64,000 nt of DNA from Actinomyces oris. GTDB lineage: Bacteria > Actinomycetota > Actinomycetes > Actinomycetales > Actinomycetaceae. A program made the position numbers and the translations under genes. Below the pieces are notes generated by a model that was not told where the DNA came from, made no database searches, and was given only the letters and a program-made list of their open reading frames with translations. The stretch spans positions 1,612,001-1,676,000 of the forward strand of contig NZ_CP014232.1 in assembly GCF_001553935.1 (NCBI RefSeq). Direction: 5' to 3'. Of the stretch, positions 43,583-51,579 are shown piece after piece (positions within the stretch are counted from its first letter, which is position 1; every line of letters begins with the position of its first letter).

Positions 43583-44419
43583 CTATGGGTGGGTGGAGAG
43601 AATCCGTTGGACATCGGTGACGATCCTCCCTGAACGCACATTGTTGGCCGTGAAGCGGATGGGTGTATAACCCTGCCGGACCAGTTCGCGATCGCGTTCC
43701 CGGTCGTGGTGGAAGGACCAACGGTCGGAATGGAAATCGTAGCCGTCCAGCTCGATGACAAGCCACCCGGCCACCACCAGATCCACTTCTCCAACGTCTG
43801 AGATGACCATGCCGTCGGAAACATCTATTCCAGCGTCCTGCAGCTGAACTCTGGCCAGGGTCTCCAGTGGGCTGCGAGCGCGATTGCTGGTGCGCTTCAG
43901 GCGATTCCGGCCAAGAACACAGCGAGGACCGCGCAGATATGCGGATACCTGCTGGCGAGTCGTTCTGCCCCGATGCAGGGCTGCGTCGGCGGCGACCAGA
44001 GCCGTCCACTCTTCTGCGCAGCACAGTAGATCGGCGATGCAGCGGGCGAGGGAGACAACCGGGAAGTCTTCCAGCCGAAGGACGGAACGCCCACGAGTCT
44101 CGTGTCTGTGCTCACCCCATAACGGAGGTAATCGACGTCCTTGCGGAGTCAGAACATGGACACTGCGCGGTGGAGAAGGGAGCGGAAGGCCGTAGTAGGC
44201 GGCTGCATGCTCGTAGGTGATAAGACCTCGGTGGAGGCGGGCGATGAGGATGCGTCGGTCGGTGCCGGGCAGCGCTACGATTCCGTGCGGGTACCGTTTG
44301 AGCTCGCCCGCGTCTACCAGGGCCTGGAGGCGGCGGCGCCCGGTACGGTTCAGATGTAGATCAGCCTGTGCAACGGCGCCAAGCGCGTCGCCGATGCGGG
44401 TCAGCACATTGTCGTCCAT
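43583..44419 (-). CDS. AbiEi-HTH plus DUF559 (Vsr-like) nuclease-type protein
   Basis: 278 aa from ATG 44419. Residues 1-60 form an AbiEi-like winged helix (RTGRRRLQALVDAGELKRYPHGIVALPG). A linker follows. Residues about 185-275 are a DUF559/Vsr-type core: GEVDLVVAGWLVIELDGYDFHSD, HHDRERDRELVRQGYTPIRFTANNV. The Asp, Glu-Leu-Asp and following basic/His residues match the single-turnover nuclease layout of Vsr endonuclease relatives; activity is unproven. It is enclosed by inverted 120-bp elements 41 bases beyond its end and 94 bases before its start. A second, diverged member at 16575-17525 is also enclosed by repeats. Confidence 0.75.
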   Translation of the reverse strand: MDDNVLTRIGDALGAVAQADLHLNRTGRRRLQALVDAGELKRYPHGIVALPGTDRRILIARLHRGLITYEHAAAYYGLPLPSPPRSVHVLTPQGRRLPPLWGEHRHETRGRSVLRLEDFPVVSLARCIADLLCCAEEWTALVAADAALHRGRTTRQQVSAYLRGPRCVLGRNRLKRTSNRARSPLETLARVQLQDAGIDVSDGMVISDVGEVDLVVAGWLVIELDGYDFHSDRWSFHHDRERDRELVRQGYTPIRFTANNVRSGRIVTDVQRILSTHP

Positions 44420-44513
44420 GAGACAATTCTTGGACTGCCGGAGCTGAGGCGCTAGGAAGTGGCTGGTTCCTGTGGATAACTTCCGGCGTTGACGAGCCGC
44501 GTCTCCTGCTTGA

Positions 44514-44633
44514 CGTCCACAGAAATGACATTGGATGCCCGACAAGGTTGGTGCTGGCTTGAAGACCGCGTGATTCCGTGGTTCTAGGTGGTGGGCGGGT
44601 GGCTTGTGCGGGCTAATGTCATTTCTGTGGACA
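44514..44633. repeat. 120-bp palindromic element, type B copy 2 (inverted)
   Basis: Inverted relative to 43422-43541, about 95% identical by eye; the left terminal T is C here. The bases from 44634 to 44829 show only a weak CCGGCC/GGCCGG hairpin (44802-44827) near the dehydratase stop. Confidence 0.93.
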
Positions 44634-44829
44634 CTCGTGGCCGCGGGAGGGGCCGTGGTGGGGTGACGCAAGGGCGCTTGTGGCGGCGCGGGCCGCCGGG
44701 GCAGAGGAGAGGGCCGGGTATGCGCCCCCGACTGCGCTCCCCGGCCCTCAACCGAGTGTCGCCTGATTCTCCGCATCGGCTCAACGGGGAGTGGTCCCCA
44801 ACCGGCCGTCAGGTATGGATTGGCCGGCT

Positions 44830-45855
44830 TCAGCAGTTGAGGGTCTGGTCGGTGCCGACGACGGAACCGGCGGAGATGCCGGCGAGCTCGTGGTCGTCGG
44901 CGTTGCCGCCGGTGCAGACGATCGCGCAGGGTCCCTGGCGGGTGGGGTCGGCCATGAGCCCAGCCAGGCTTGCAGCCCCGGCGCCCTCGGCCAGGGTGTG
45001 GGCGTGGGTGGCCATGAGGCCGACGGCGCTTTGGATCGCCTCGTCGTCGACCAGGATGAAGTCGTTGAGGCTGCGGCCCAGCACCGACTGGGTGAGGGTG
45101 AAGCTCGCCCCGACGGCCAGCCCCGCCACGCGCGTGCGGCTGTGGACGGTGGCCGGCTCCCCGGAGGTCCAGGCGCGGTGCGCGGCCGGCGCGGCGCTGG
45201 ACTGGACGCCGATGATCCGGCACCCGGGTGCCAGGGCGTCGCGCACGAGGCAGGCGCCTGCCGCCCCGGAGCCTGAGCCGACCGGCGCGTAGACGGCCTC
45301 CAGGCCCGGGTGGCGGCGGAAGAGCTCGAGGTAGACGGTGGCGTGCCCGAGCACGATGGCCGGCTCGTCCCCGGGGGAAACCATGCGCATCCCCTCACGC
45401 AGGGCGAGGGCCTCGGCGTGCGCCAGCGACTCGCACATCGTCTCTCCCTCCACGACGACCCGAGCCCCCAGCGCGCGCACCGCGGCCACCTTGCGGGTCG
45501 GCGCGCCCACCGGGACGACGACGGTCACGGGGACCTCGCTGCGGGCACCGGCCCAGGCCAGGGACTGGGCGTGGTTGCCGGTGGAGGCGGTCACGACGCC
45601 GCGGCGCCGCTCCTCGGGGCTGAGCGCCGCCATGAGCGCCACCCCGCCGCGGACCTTGAAGGCGCCGGTGGGCTGGACGTTCTCGTGCTTGACCGTGACC
45701 TCCACCCCGGCCTCGGCGTTGAGCAGCGGGTAGGACCAGGCGGGAGTCTCGGGCAGGACCCGCGAGACGGCCTCGTAGGTGCGCAGGACGGCGTCGAAGT
45801 CGAGGCCGGACTGGGTGTCGGCGGGAGCCTGGGGCAGGGTGTCGGTGACGGTCAT
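44830..45855 (-). CDS. PLP-dependent threonine/serine dehydratase-like enzyme
   Basis: 341 aa fold-type II PLP enzyme without a regulatory domain. Lysine in TGAFKVRGG, ASTGNHAQSLAWAG, and glycine loop VGSGSGAAGA. It is closest to catabolic or amino-acid-racemase/dehydratase proteins, and the substrate is uncertain. ATG 45855. Divergent from the LysR gene, 82 bases between, so probably its target. Confidence 0.88.
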   Translation of the reverse strand: MTVTDTLPQAPADTQSGLDFDAVLRTYEAVSRVLPETPAWSYPLLNAEAGVEVTVKHENVQPTGAFKVRGGVALMAALSPEERRRGVVTASTGNHAQSLAWAGARSEVPVTVVVPVGAPTRKVAAVRALGARVVVEGETMCESLAHAEALALREGMRMVSPGDEPAIVLGHATVYLELFRRHPGLEAVYAPVGSGSGAAGACLVRDALAPGCRIIGVQSSAAPAAHRAWTSGEPATVHSRTRVAGLAVGASFTLTQSVLGRSLNDFILVDDEAIQSAVGLMATHAHTLAEGAGAASLAGLMADPTRQGPCAIVCTGGNADDHELAGISAGSVVGTDQTLNC

Positions 45856-45898
45856 GGCTTCATGATGCGGGCGGCCGGAGTATCGGTCCAATGAATCT

Positions 45899-45937
45899 TT
45901 TGACGAATACCCATCGATACAAGACATACTTGGTGGC
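45899..45937 (+). promoter_or_regulatory. Divergent promoter of LysR gene and dehydratase
   Basis: TTGACG (45900-45905), 19-bp spacer, CATACT (45925-45930), then GTG at 45938: leaderless layout. AT-rich for this genome. A LysR dimer site is expected here but no clear T-N11-A dyad could be fixed. Confidence 0.4.
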
Positions 45938-46855
45938 GTGATCGATGTGCAGCAGCTGAGGGCCCTCGTGGAGCTCTCCCGCCTCGGCACCGTCTCGGCC
46001 GCCGCCGAGTCCCTGGGCTTCAGCCAGTCCACCGTCTCCCACCAGCTCGCCGCCCTGTCGCGCGCAACCGGCGCGGTCCTGCTGACGCGGGCTGGACGCG
46101 GCGTGCGGCTCACCGAGGAGGGCCGGGCGCTGGCGGTGCGGGGTCAGGAGGTCCTCGACCTGCTGGATCGCACCGAGCGCGAGGTCGTCTCCATGGCCTG
46201 CGCGGAGGCTGGGCGCGTGCGCCTGGCCGCCTTCCCCTCCGCGGTGGCCTCCCTGGTGCCGGGGGTGCTCGACGTCGTCGGCCGGCAGTACCCGGGCCTG
46301 GAGGTCGAGCTCGTCGACGCCGAGCCGCCCGAGGCCCTCGACGCGCTGCGGCGCGGGCGGGTGGACGCGGCCCTGTCCTTCTCCTACGTCGACGACGACG
46401 CCGGCGAGGGCCTTCAGGCCGAGCACCTGCTCGACGACGTCCTCTACCTCGTCACCCATCCCGGCGGCATCACGCGCATCGCCGACGGCGCCCAGTGCCG
46501 GTGGGTGACCGGCTGCGCGCGCTGCCGCGAGGAGCTCCTCGCCGTGGGGCGGGCCAATGGGTTCACGCCCGAGACCGCCTACGCCTCCGACGACTACGTG
46601 GCCGTGCAGGCGCTCGTCGCCGCCGGGGTGGGGGCGGCCCTGCTGCCCGGGATGGCGCTGAGCGCCTACCGGCACGAGGGGGTCCAGGTGCGGCCCCTGG
46701 CCCGCGAGCAGCGGCGCGTCGAGGTGGTCACGCGCGCCGAGCAGCCCCGCCCGCTGGCCATCGACGTCCTGGTGGAGGCCTGCCAGGCGGCGGCCCGCCG
46801 CACGAGCCTGCGCCGCCCTGCGGTCAGGACCGGTAGGAGTGCTGCCTCACGGTGA
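45938..46855 (+). CDS. LysR-family transcriptional regulator
   Basis: 305 aa. N-terminal winged helix: LRALVELSRLGTVSAAAESLGFSQSTVSHQLAALSRATG. The rest is a periplasmic-binding-like sensor domain with APEPPEALDALRRGRVDAALSF-type segment (EPPEALDALRRGRVDAAL) and WVTGCARCREEL. The effector is unknown, perhaps an amino acid given the divergent dehydratase. Confidence 0.93.
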   Translation: MIDVQQLRALVELSRLGTVSAAAESLGFSQSTVSHQLAALSRATGAVLLTRAGRGVRLTEEGRALAVRGQEVLDLLDRTEREVVSMACAEAGRVRLAAFPSAVASLVPGVLDVVGRQYPGLEVELVDAEPPEALDALRRGRVDAALSFSYVDDDAGEGLQAEHLLDDVLYLVTHPGGITRIADGAQCRWVTGCARCREELLAVGRANGFTPETAYASDDYVAVQALVAAGVGAALLPGMALSAYRHEGVQVRPLAREQRRVEVVTRAEQPRPLAIDVLVEACQAAARRTSLRRPAVRTGRSAASR

Positions 46856-46907
46856 GGTGTGGTGTGATGGGACGTGCGTCCGCGCTGCATCACAGAGAGG
46901 AACGGAC

Positions 46908-47891
46908 ATGGGAGCTGGTGTGCGAGCTGTCCTGGGTGACGTATCCGGCGAGGTCGCCGTCTTCGGGTCCCTCAATGCCGACCTGACGGTCCGAACGGAG
47001 CGCTTTCCCAAGCCCGGTGAGACGATCAGCGGGGAGGACCTGGTGATCCTGCCGGGAGGCAAGTCGGCGAACCAGGCGGTTCAGGCCGGTCTTCTCGGCG
47101 CTCACGTGAGGATGATCGGGGCAGTCGGGGCAGATGGTCACGGCGACCTGCTCATCGATTCCCTCCAGCGCGCCGGTGTGGACACCTCCGCGGTTCAGCG
47201 CGAGGACGTGGCCACCGGCACCGCGATCATCACCGTGGACTATGCGGGGGACAACACCATCGTGGTGTCTCCCGGTGCGAACGGGAGGGTGAACGTCTCG
47301 ACCGCGCAGCAGCACCAGGGCGTCATCGGCGAGGCCCGTGTGCTGGGGCTGTGCATGGAGGTCAGCCCTGAGGCAGTGGAGGCCGCGGCCCGTATCGCCC
47401 ACGACGCCGGTACCCGCGTGGTCTTCAACAACTCTCCGTTCCACCCGGTCCTGTCCGCCGGGCTCCTGGAGGCGATCGATGTCTTGGTCGTCAACGAGCA
47501 TGAGCTCGCCAACATGTTGAAGCCGGGTACGAGCGACGTTGCGGCCGAGCCGGAGGGTGACCGGGCCGACGACGCCACGGACTGGGGCGATTGCGCGAGG
47601 CGGTTGGCCGCGATGGGGATTCCCTCCGCGGTGGTGACTCTGGGGGGCCGCGGGTCGATGGTGATCGAGGGGGAGGAGATCACCCCGGTCGATCCTTTCC
47701 CGGCTGATGTCGTGGACACTACCGGTGCTGGTGACTCCTTCCTGGGCACGCTGCTGGCGGCGCTCGCCGCAGGGGCGGGACTCAAGGAGGCGGCAGGTGC
47801 GGCCTCGGCCGTCTCCGCCTTCGCGACGACCTCGGTGGGGGCGCAGGCCTCCTACGGGGACATTGCCGCAGTCGAGCAGCACTTCGGATAA
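46908..47891 (+). CDS. PfkB-family sugar kinase (ribokinase-like)
   Basis: 327 aa. ATG 46908 follows GAGAGGAACGG. Family signatures: GGKSANQAVQAGLLG and the catalytic DVVDTTGAGDSFLGTLLAALAAG near the end (Asp base), with an NEHELANML segment. Most like ribokinase by GSLNADL and PGETISG. An acidic linker (about residues 205-225) is extra. Substrate ribose or another pentose/nucleoside, unproven. Confidence 0.9.
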   Translation: MGAGVRAVLGDVSGEVAVFGSLNADLTVRTERFPKPGETISGEDLVILPGGKSANQAVQAGLLGAHVRMIGAVGADGHGDLLIDSLQRAGVDTSAVQREDVATGTAIITVDYAGDNTIVVSPGANGRVNVSTAQQHQGVIGEARVLGLCMEVSPEAVEAAARIAHDAGTRVVFNNSPFHPVLSAGLLEAIDVLVVNEHELANMLKPGTSDVAAEPEGDRADDATDWGDCARRLAAMGIPSAVVTLGGRGSMVIEGEEITPVDPFPADVVDTTGAGDSFLGTLLAALAAGAGLKEAAGAASAVSAFATTSVGAQASYGDIAAVEQHFG

Positions 47892-47968
47892 GCGCGGCTC
47901 GACGAGCGGGCGAGAGAGCCGAGGCGACTCGCGGCGGCCGAGGAGACCTGTGAGCCTTGGGGAAGCGG

Positions 47969-48001
47969 CGGCAGGAGACTGCCCTGCCGGCCCGCCGGGC
48001 C
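47969..48001. terminator. Double hairpin between convergent genes
   Basis: CGGCAGG/CCTGCCG followed by GGCCC/GGGCC, between the sugar kinase and the last surface-array lipoprotein gene. Confidence 0.65.
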
Positions 48002-48006
48002 GCGCT

Positions 48007-49209
48007 TCATTCGTCCTTGAACTGCTCAAGGTTCTCGGTGTGCGGGTGGCCGTCATCGGTTGAGCTGAGCCAGAAAACAGGGACGTACTCGGTTTTGCCG
48101 TCATCAGTAGGTACCTCGTCCTGGACGAATACTCCAGTGCCTGTCGGTGTGTCCGAGATCCAGGCTAACTTTCCGGACACGTCCACTTTTGCGCCAGTGT
48201 CGACGTGCAGAAGACTGGACTTCTCGCTAGCCTCGGCATCATGTTCTGATTCATTCGAAGAGGTGGGCACTGTTCGTATCCACCCTCCGAACACAATCTC
48301 CGTGACGTTGGGGATTGTATTCACTACATGGCCATGGATGTCTAGCTGTGTGACCGTGGTGGTGTCTGGAAATTCTGAGACACGCCCTTGGAGTGCTGTT
48401 TCTGAAGACAACAGTAGTGTTGTCCTGCTGGCGCCGACCAGCCACTGATCGACGGGGATCTCGGCGGCTGGATCAGACTTCTTCTCCAGTGAGAAAACAT
48501 GAAGTTTACCTCGGCCGGAGCCGCCGGGAAAGAAATCCTGAGCTGTCTCCACCGCGAGGACGTTGTTCGTTAGCGCTTGTCCGAGAACCAGGTCGGGCAA
48601 CTTCTCCTGGCGAACCACGTCCCCCGTTCTGGCGTCAAGAACGACGACGTGAGTGCTTCGACTGTATACAGTGATGTCAGGGTAGTTCGCATTGCTTTCA
48701 TAGAACGCGGTGACGTGAAGAAGTACTGATACATGCCGCCCGTCAGGGCTGGAAACCAGTGTTCCAGAAGTACGAGAATCCATCTGGTTCTCTGGTTCCG
48801 TCAAGTAAGCTGTACTGTATGTACGTGAAGGTGTTGAGTGCTGGAACGCCCTCAGTGACTTCGCCCATTGAGGATTCCTAGTCTTCGGGTCGTAACTGAT
48901 GACAGCCAACGCGGATGCGTCATCTATACTGCCGTTGTTGTACTGGTAGAAGTAGGTGTTGATTCCCCCGAAGGCTGTTTGCAGCTCGAACTCGCTGAAT
49001 CTGTAGTTGTGTCGAATTTCGAGGTCATCGCGTCGAGGTTGTTCCAAGTTAAGGTCGGTTACCGTGACTCGAGGAGCTTCAGGAGCATACTGAGTATCGG
49101 ACGGGTAAGGAGTTAATGAGAGCGCAACCAGTGACGCTGCGGCAGTGATTTGAATGAGGCGACGGCGATTCAGGAGAATGGAGGGTGTCGTGCTGGTATG
49201 TTTTTCCAT
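48007..49209 (-). CDS. Array protein L5: exported propeller-like protein, lipobox lost
   Basis: 400 aa, partner of the M gene that ends two bases upstream. It shares with its paralogues SPDGRHVSVLL, VVVLDARTGDVVRQ, LGQALTNNVLAVETAQDFFPGGSG and the C-terminal FWLSSTDDGHPHTENLEQF. The N-terminus is a signal-like RRRLIQITAAASLVALSLTP, but unlike all other L proteins it has no cysteine there, so it may be cleaved or membrane-anchored rather than a lipoprotein. Base composition is AT-richer than in the other L genes. Function unknown; the fold is inferred to be a beta-propeller. Confidence 0.7.
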   Translation of the reverse strand: MEKHTSTTPSILLNRRRLIQITAAASLVALSLTPYPSDTQYAPEAPRVTVTDLNLEQPRRDDLEIRHNYRFSEFELQTAFGGINTYFYQYNNGSIDDASALAVISYDPKTRNPQWAKSLRAFQHSTPSRTYSTAYLTEPENQMDSRTSGTLVSSPDGRHVSVLLHVTAFYESNANYPDITVYSRSTHVVVLDARTGDVVRQEKLPDLVLGQALTNNVLAVETAQDFFPGGSGRGKLHVFSLEKKSDPAAEIPVDQWLVGASRTTLLLSSETALQGRVSEFPDTTTVTQLDIHGHVVNTIPNVTEIVFGGWIRTVPTSSNESEHDAEASEKSSLLHVDTGAKVDVSGKLAWISDTPTGTGVFVQDEVPTDDGKTEYVPVFWLSSTDDGHPHTENLEQFKDE

Positions 49210-49211
49210 GC

Positions 49212-51416
49212 TTACTTTCCTGTCACCCCAAAGACTCGGAACGTACTTCCTTGAGTTGGTTTGGGATCAAGGTAGGAAGCGTCGTCAGTTCTGTCGGTGA
49301 CATTGAGTGCGACAACAGTGGCCCCCGGGGTGTTCATGACAATCCTGTCGGAGGGTGGATGCTCTTCGGTGAACATTTCATGAGGATTGTATTTAAGGCC
49401 GTCTACGTAGGAGGATGGGGGTAAGTAGGTGGTGTTCGGGGCAAGTGGGATAGTAGTCTCTGGGCTCCCATCTCCGGGCTGGATGGTGATCGCAGCCATA
49501 TGTGTACCCTCGTGGACCTTTGATGTGAACCCGACTCGTGCTCCGGCAATCCCGGAGTGGTGAGCAGGATCTGATACTGCCTGTGTGGAGGGGTCAAAGA
49601 TGGAGGAAACTCTGGCCGCTCCTTCTTTGTTGATCGACACTTCGAAATCATCAGATGAGGTGGCATCGGAGGGTGGGTAGGTGACGATGCATCCCGAGGC
49701 TATTGACGCGTAGGAGTTTAGTCCTGAGGTCACTCCGAGGGGAATGGCTGTGTGGGGCTCTGATTCATGTGCGGCTGAATCCAAGGAGATTGCCTCGGCG
49801 GATGCCCCGCCATTTGAGTTCATGGACTCGGTGTTGTATCTGGCTATCCATCCGCCGATTATAGGAATATAATGCCTGCTGTAGACGGGGTCGACTACGA
49901 CTTCAGTAACTTCGGACGTGACGCTCGGATCTGTGTCGCGGGCAACTGTCAAAGTTGCGTGAGGGACGTAGTGGTCCCCGGAGTACTCATCGTAAGAGAC
50001 GCTGAGGATAAAAGTATGATGTCCGGCTGGGCCCCAGTATGTGGGTGCCGTCTTTGAGTCGTCTCCGTCATGAGATGAGAGCGTCCATAGTTTTGATTTG
50101 CTGTGTAGTGAGTAGGCCGTATTCCCGTCAAGGAGAGTGGAGTCTGTCATTTGAAGTGTGCCACCGGAGTTGGTTGCCTCCAGGATGATGTCGCCAGTGA
50201 GGGCATCGAGTACTAATGTTCTGGATAAGATGCCATCATCGGGGTAGTCCAGAATGGCACTTGTCTCCATTCTTGCGGCGACATACTTCCGGTTTGGGCT
50301 GACAACCAGTCTTCCTTTCTTGTCCCGTATATCGTCGGATAGGTAGTGGGCTCCGGGGTGTCGGTATGACCAACGGGTCGTACCGTCGGAAGGATTGAGG
50401 GAGGTGATTCCGTCTGCGCTCAGAACAATGGGTCCTCCAGCTCCTCCGACAATGTCCATGATGTTGACGAACTCTGCACTCCAGGCGGCGTCGCTGTTGA
50501 GTGATGTTGGCATAGAGGGAGTTTCTATGCTGCCAGGGTTGGCTGTCGTGTGTGATTCGGGTCGATGCAAGGTGGGGGCTGCTACGAAGCCGGCGAAGAG
50601 CAACGTCGGCAGGATGACAATACAGAGGTAGGTGCCGCGTTGTTTAGTGCTGATGCTGAGTGGTGCAGTTTTTCTATTCTTCTTCTCGTCGCTGGCTTGA
50701 CTTCTGGTTGCCGGTTGATGGAGGCGCCCCCAGTAGGTGAGGTCGCACTTGATGCTCGGATTCCGAGGAACGTAGTTTTGTGTGTAGTGGAGGCTAGAAT
50801 TTGCTAGAAGGGCGATGGCGATAGATGCGGGAACGCAGGGAATGATGCTCAGGGTGGGTTGAAAAAAACCGGTGACCTGGTAGTCGTGCCACCACTTGCT
50901 AGCCGTGATGGCGGTTGCCATTAATCCGCCGATGAGGATGAGTGCCGCAGATATGCCAAGCCACCGGCCAGGGTGGCGTGACTCTCGTGGGCTCAGGAGC
51001 CATCCGAATGTGGTGACGACTGCGAGACCAATTAGGTAGGCGGTGGTTCCGACGCTGCCTACGGGGGTGCGAGGATCCCAGGCGAGCCGAGCTCCCTCAG
51101 GCCACAGCAGGTAGATGGCGGCCGTGGAGGCAAACATCGCTAACACTCCGCCCCAGCGCAGGGCGCGCAGGGCGAGGACACCGCGCGGTGGGAAGACCTC
51201 GCCCTCGCTCATGCCTTCGGTCTTGCCCTCGCTGTCGCCGGCGTCGGTTGAGGCCCGGTCGGCCTCAGTGGCATTGCGGCCGGGACGGCCCTCGGGCTCC
51301 CCCTTGTCCGGTTTCCTCAAGGCATCGTTGCCGGAATCGGCAGTGCTCGGTTGGGTACCGGGATCGGTGCTGGGCTGATCGGTGCCGTGCTCGTCGGCGT
51401 CAGGCATGGGAGGCAT
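49212..51416 (-). CDS. Array protein M5: five-helix membrane anchor with extracellular PQQ-like propeller
   Basis: 734 aa from ATG 51416 (ATG 51407 possible). The cytoplasmic N-terminus of about 80 residues is Asp/Glu/Ser/Thr-rich and ends FPPRGVLALRALRWGG, which leads into five helices. The last helix places the rest outside. The propeller part has GGAGGPIVLSADGITSLNPSDG with TTRWSY, SPNRKYVA, LVLDALTGDII, LQMTDSTLLDGNTAYSL and GPAGHHTFIL, ending in FRVFGVTGK. It lacks a ribosome site but carries the conserved upstream block. The most AT-rich and divergent of the five. Confidence 0.75.
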   Translation of the reverse strand: MPPMPDADEHGTDQPSTDPGTQPSTADSGNDALRKPDKGEPEGRPGRNATEADRASTDAGDSEGKTEGMSEGEVFPPRGVLALRALRWGGVLAMFASTAAIYLLWPEGARLAWDPRTPVGSVGTTAYLIGLAVVTTFGWLLSPRESRHPGRWLGISAALILIGGLMATAITASKWWHDYQVTGFFQPTLSIIPCVPASIAIALLANSSLHYTQNYVPRNPSIKCDLTYWGRLHQPATRSQASDEKKNRKTAPLSISTKQRGTYLCIVILPTLLFAGFVAAPTLHRPESHTTANPGSIETPSMPTSLNSDAAWSAEFVNIMDIVGGAGGPIVLSADGITSLNPSDGTTRWSYRHPGAHYLSDDIRDKKGRLVVSPNRKYVAARMETSAILDYPDDGILSRTLVLDALTGDIILEATNSGGTLQMTDSTLLDGNTAYSLHSKSKLWTLSSHDGDDSKTAPTYWGPAGHHTFILSVSYDEYSGDHYVPHATLTVARDTDPSVTSEVTEVVVDPVYSRHYIPIIGGWIARYNTESMNSNGGASAEAISLDSAAHESEPHTAIPLGVTSGLNSYASIASGCIVTYPPSDATSSDDFEVSINKEGAARVSSIFDPSTQAVSDPAHHSGIAGARVGFTSKVHEGTHMAAITIQPGDGSPETTIPLAPNTTYLPPSSYVDGLKYNPHEMFTEEHPPSDRIVMNTPGATVVALNVTDRTDDASYLDPKPTQGSTFRVFGVTGK

Positions 51417-51485
51417 GAGTCTATTGTGGTGACCGGATCGTGATGGGGAGGCCGAACGAGAAAGAACGCTGGGGATAGTTCTCCC
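51417..51485 (-). promoter_or_regulatory. Conserved array promoter block before M5
   Basis: Nearly the same sequence precedes M3 (58395-58463) and M2 (61948-62016). On the coding strand it reads AGAAC-N10-GTTCT, then a C-rich stretch, GATCCGGTCACCACAATAG and the ATG. CACAAT six bases before the ATG would be the -10 of a leaderless transcript. Confidence 0.65.
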
Positions 51486-51579
51486 CTCCGTAACGATCGG
51501 AGCCACCGTGCCCCAGGAGGCGGTCTCACGTCGCTTCGGTCGCTCCCAGTGCCACCGTCGGGGCGTCCTGGCGCTCGTC

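Noticed and set aside
43422..44633. A conventional insertion sequence
   Set aside because: The enclosed protein has no transposase motifs (no DDE, HUH or serine recombinase signature) and I found no clear target duplication.
16409..44633. CRISPR array
   Set aside because: The repeats are few, widely spaced and palindromic over their whole length, with no regular spacers and no cas genes.
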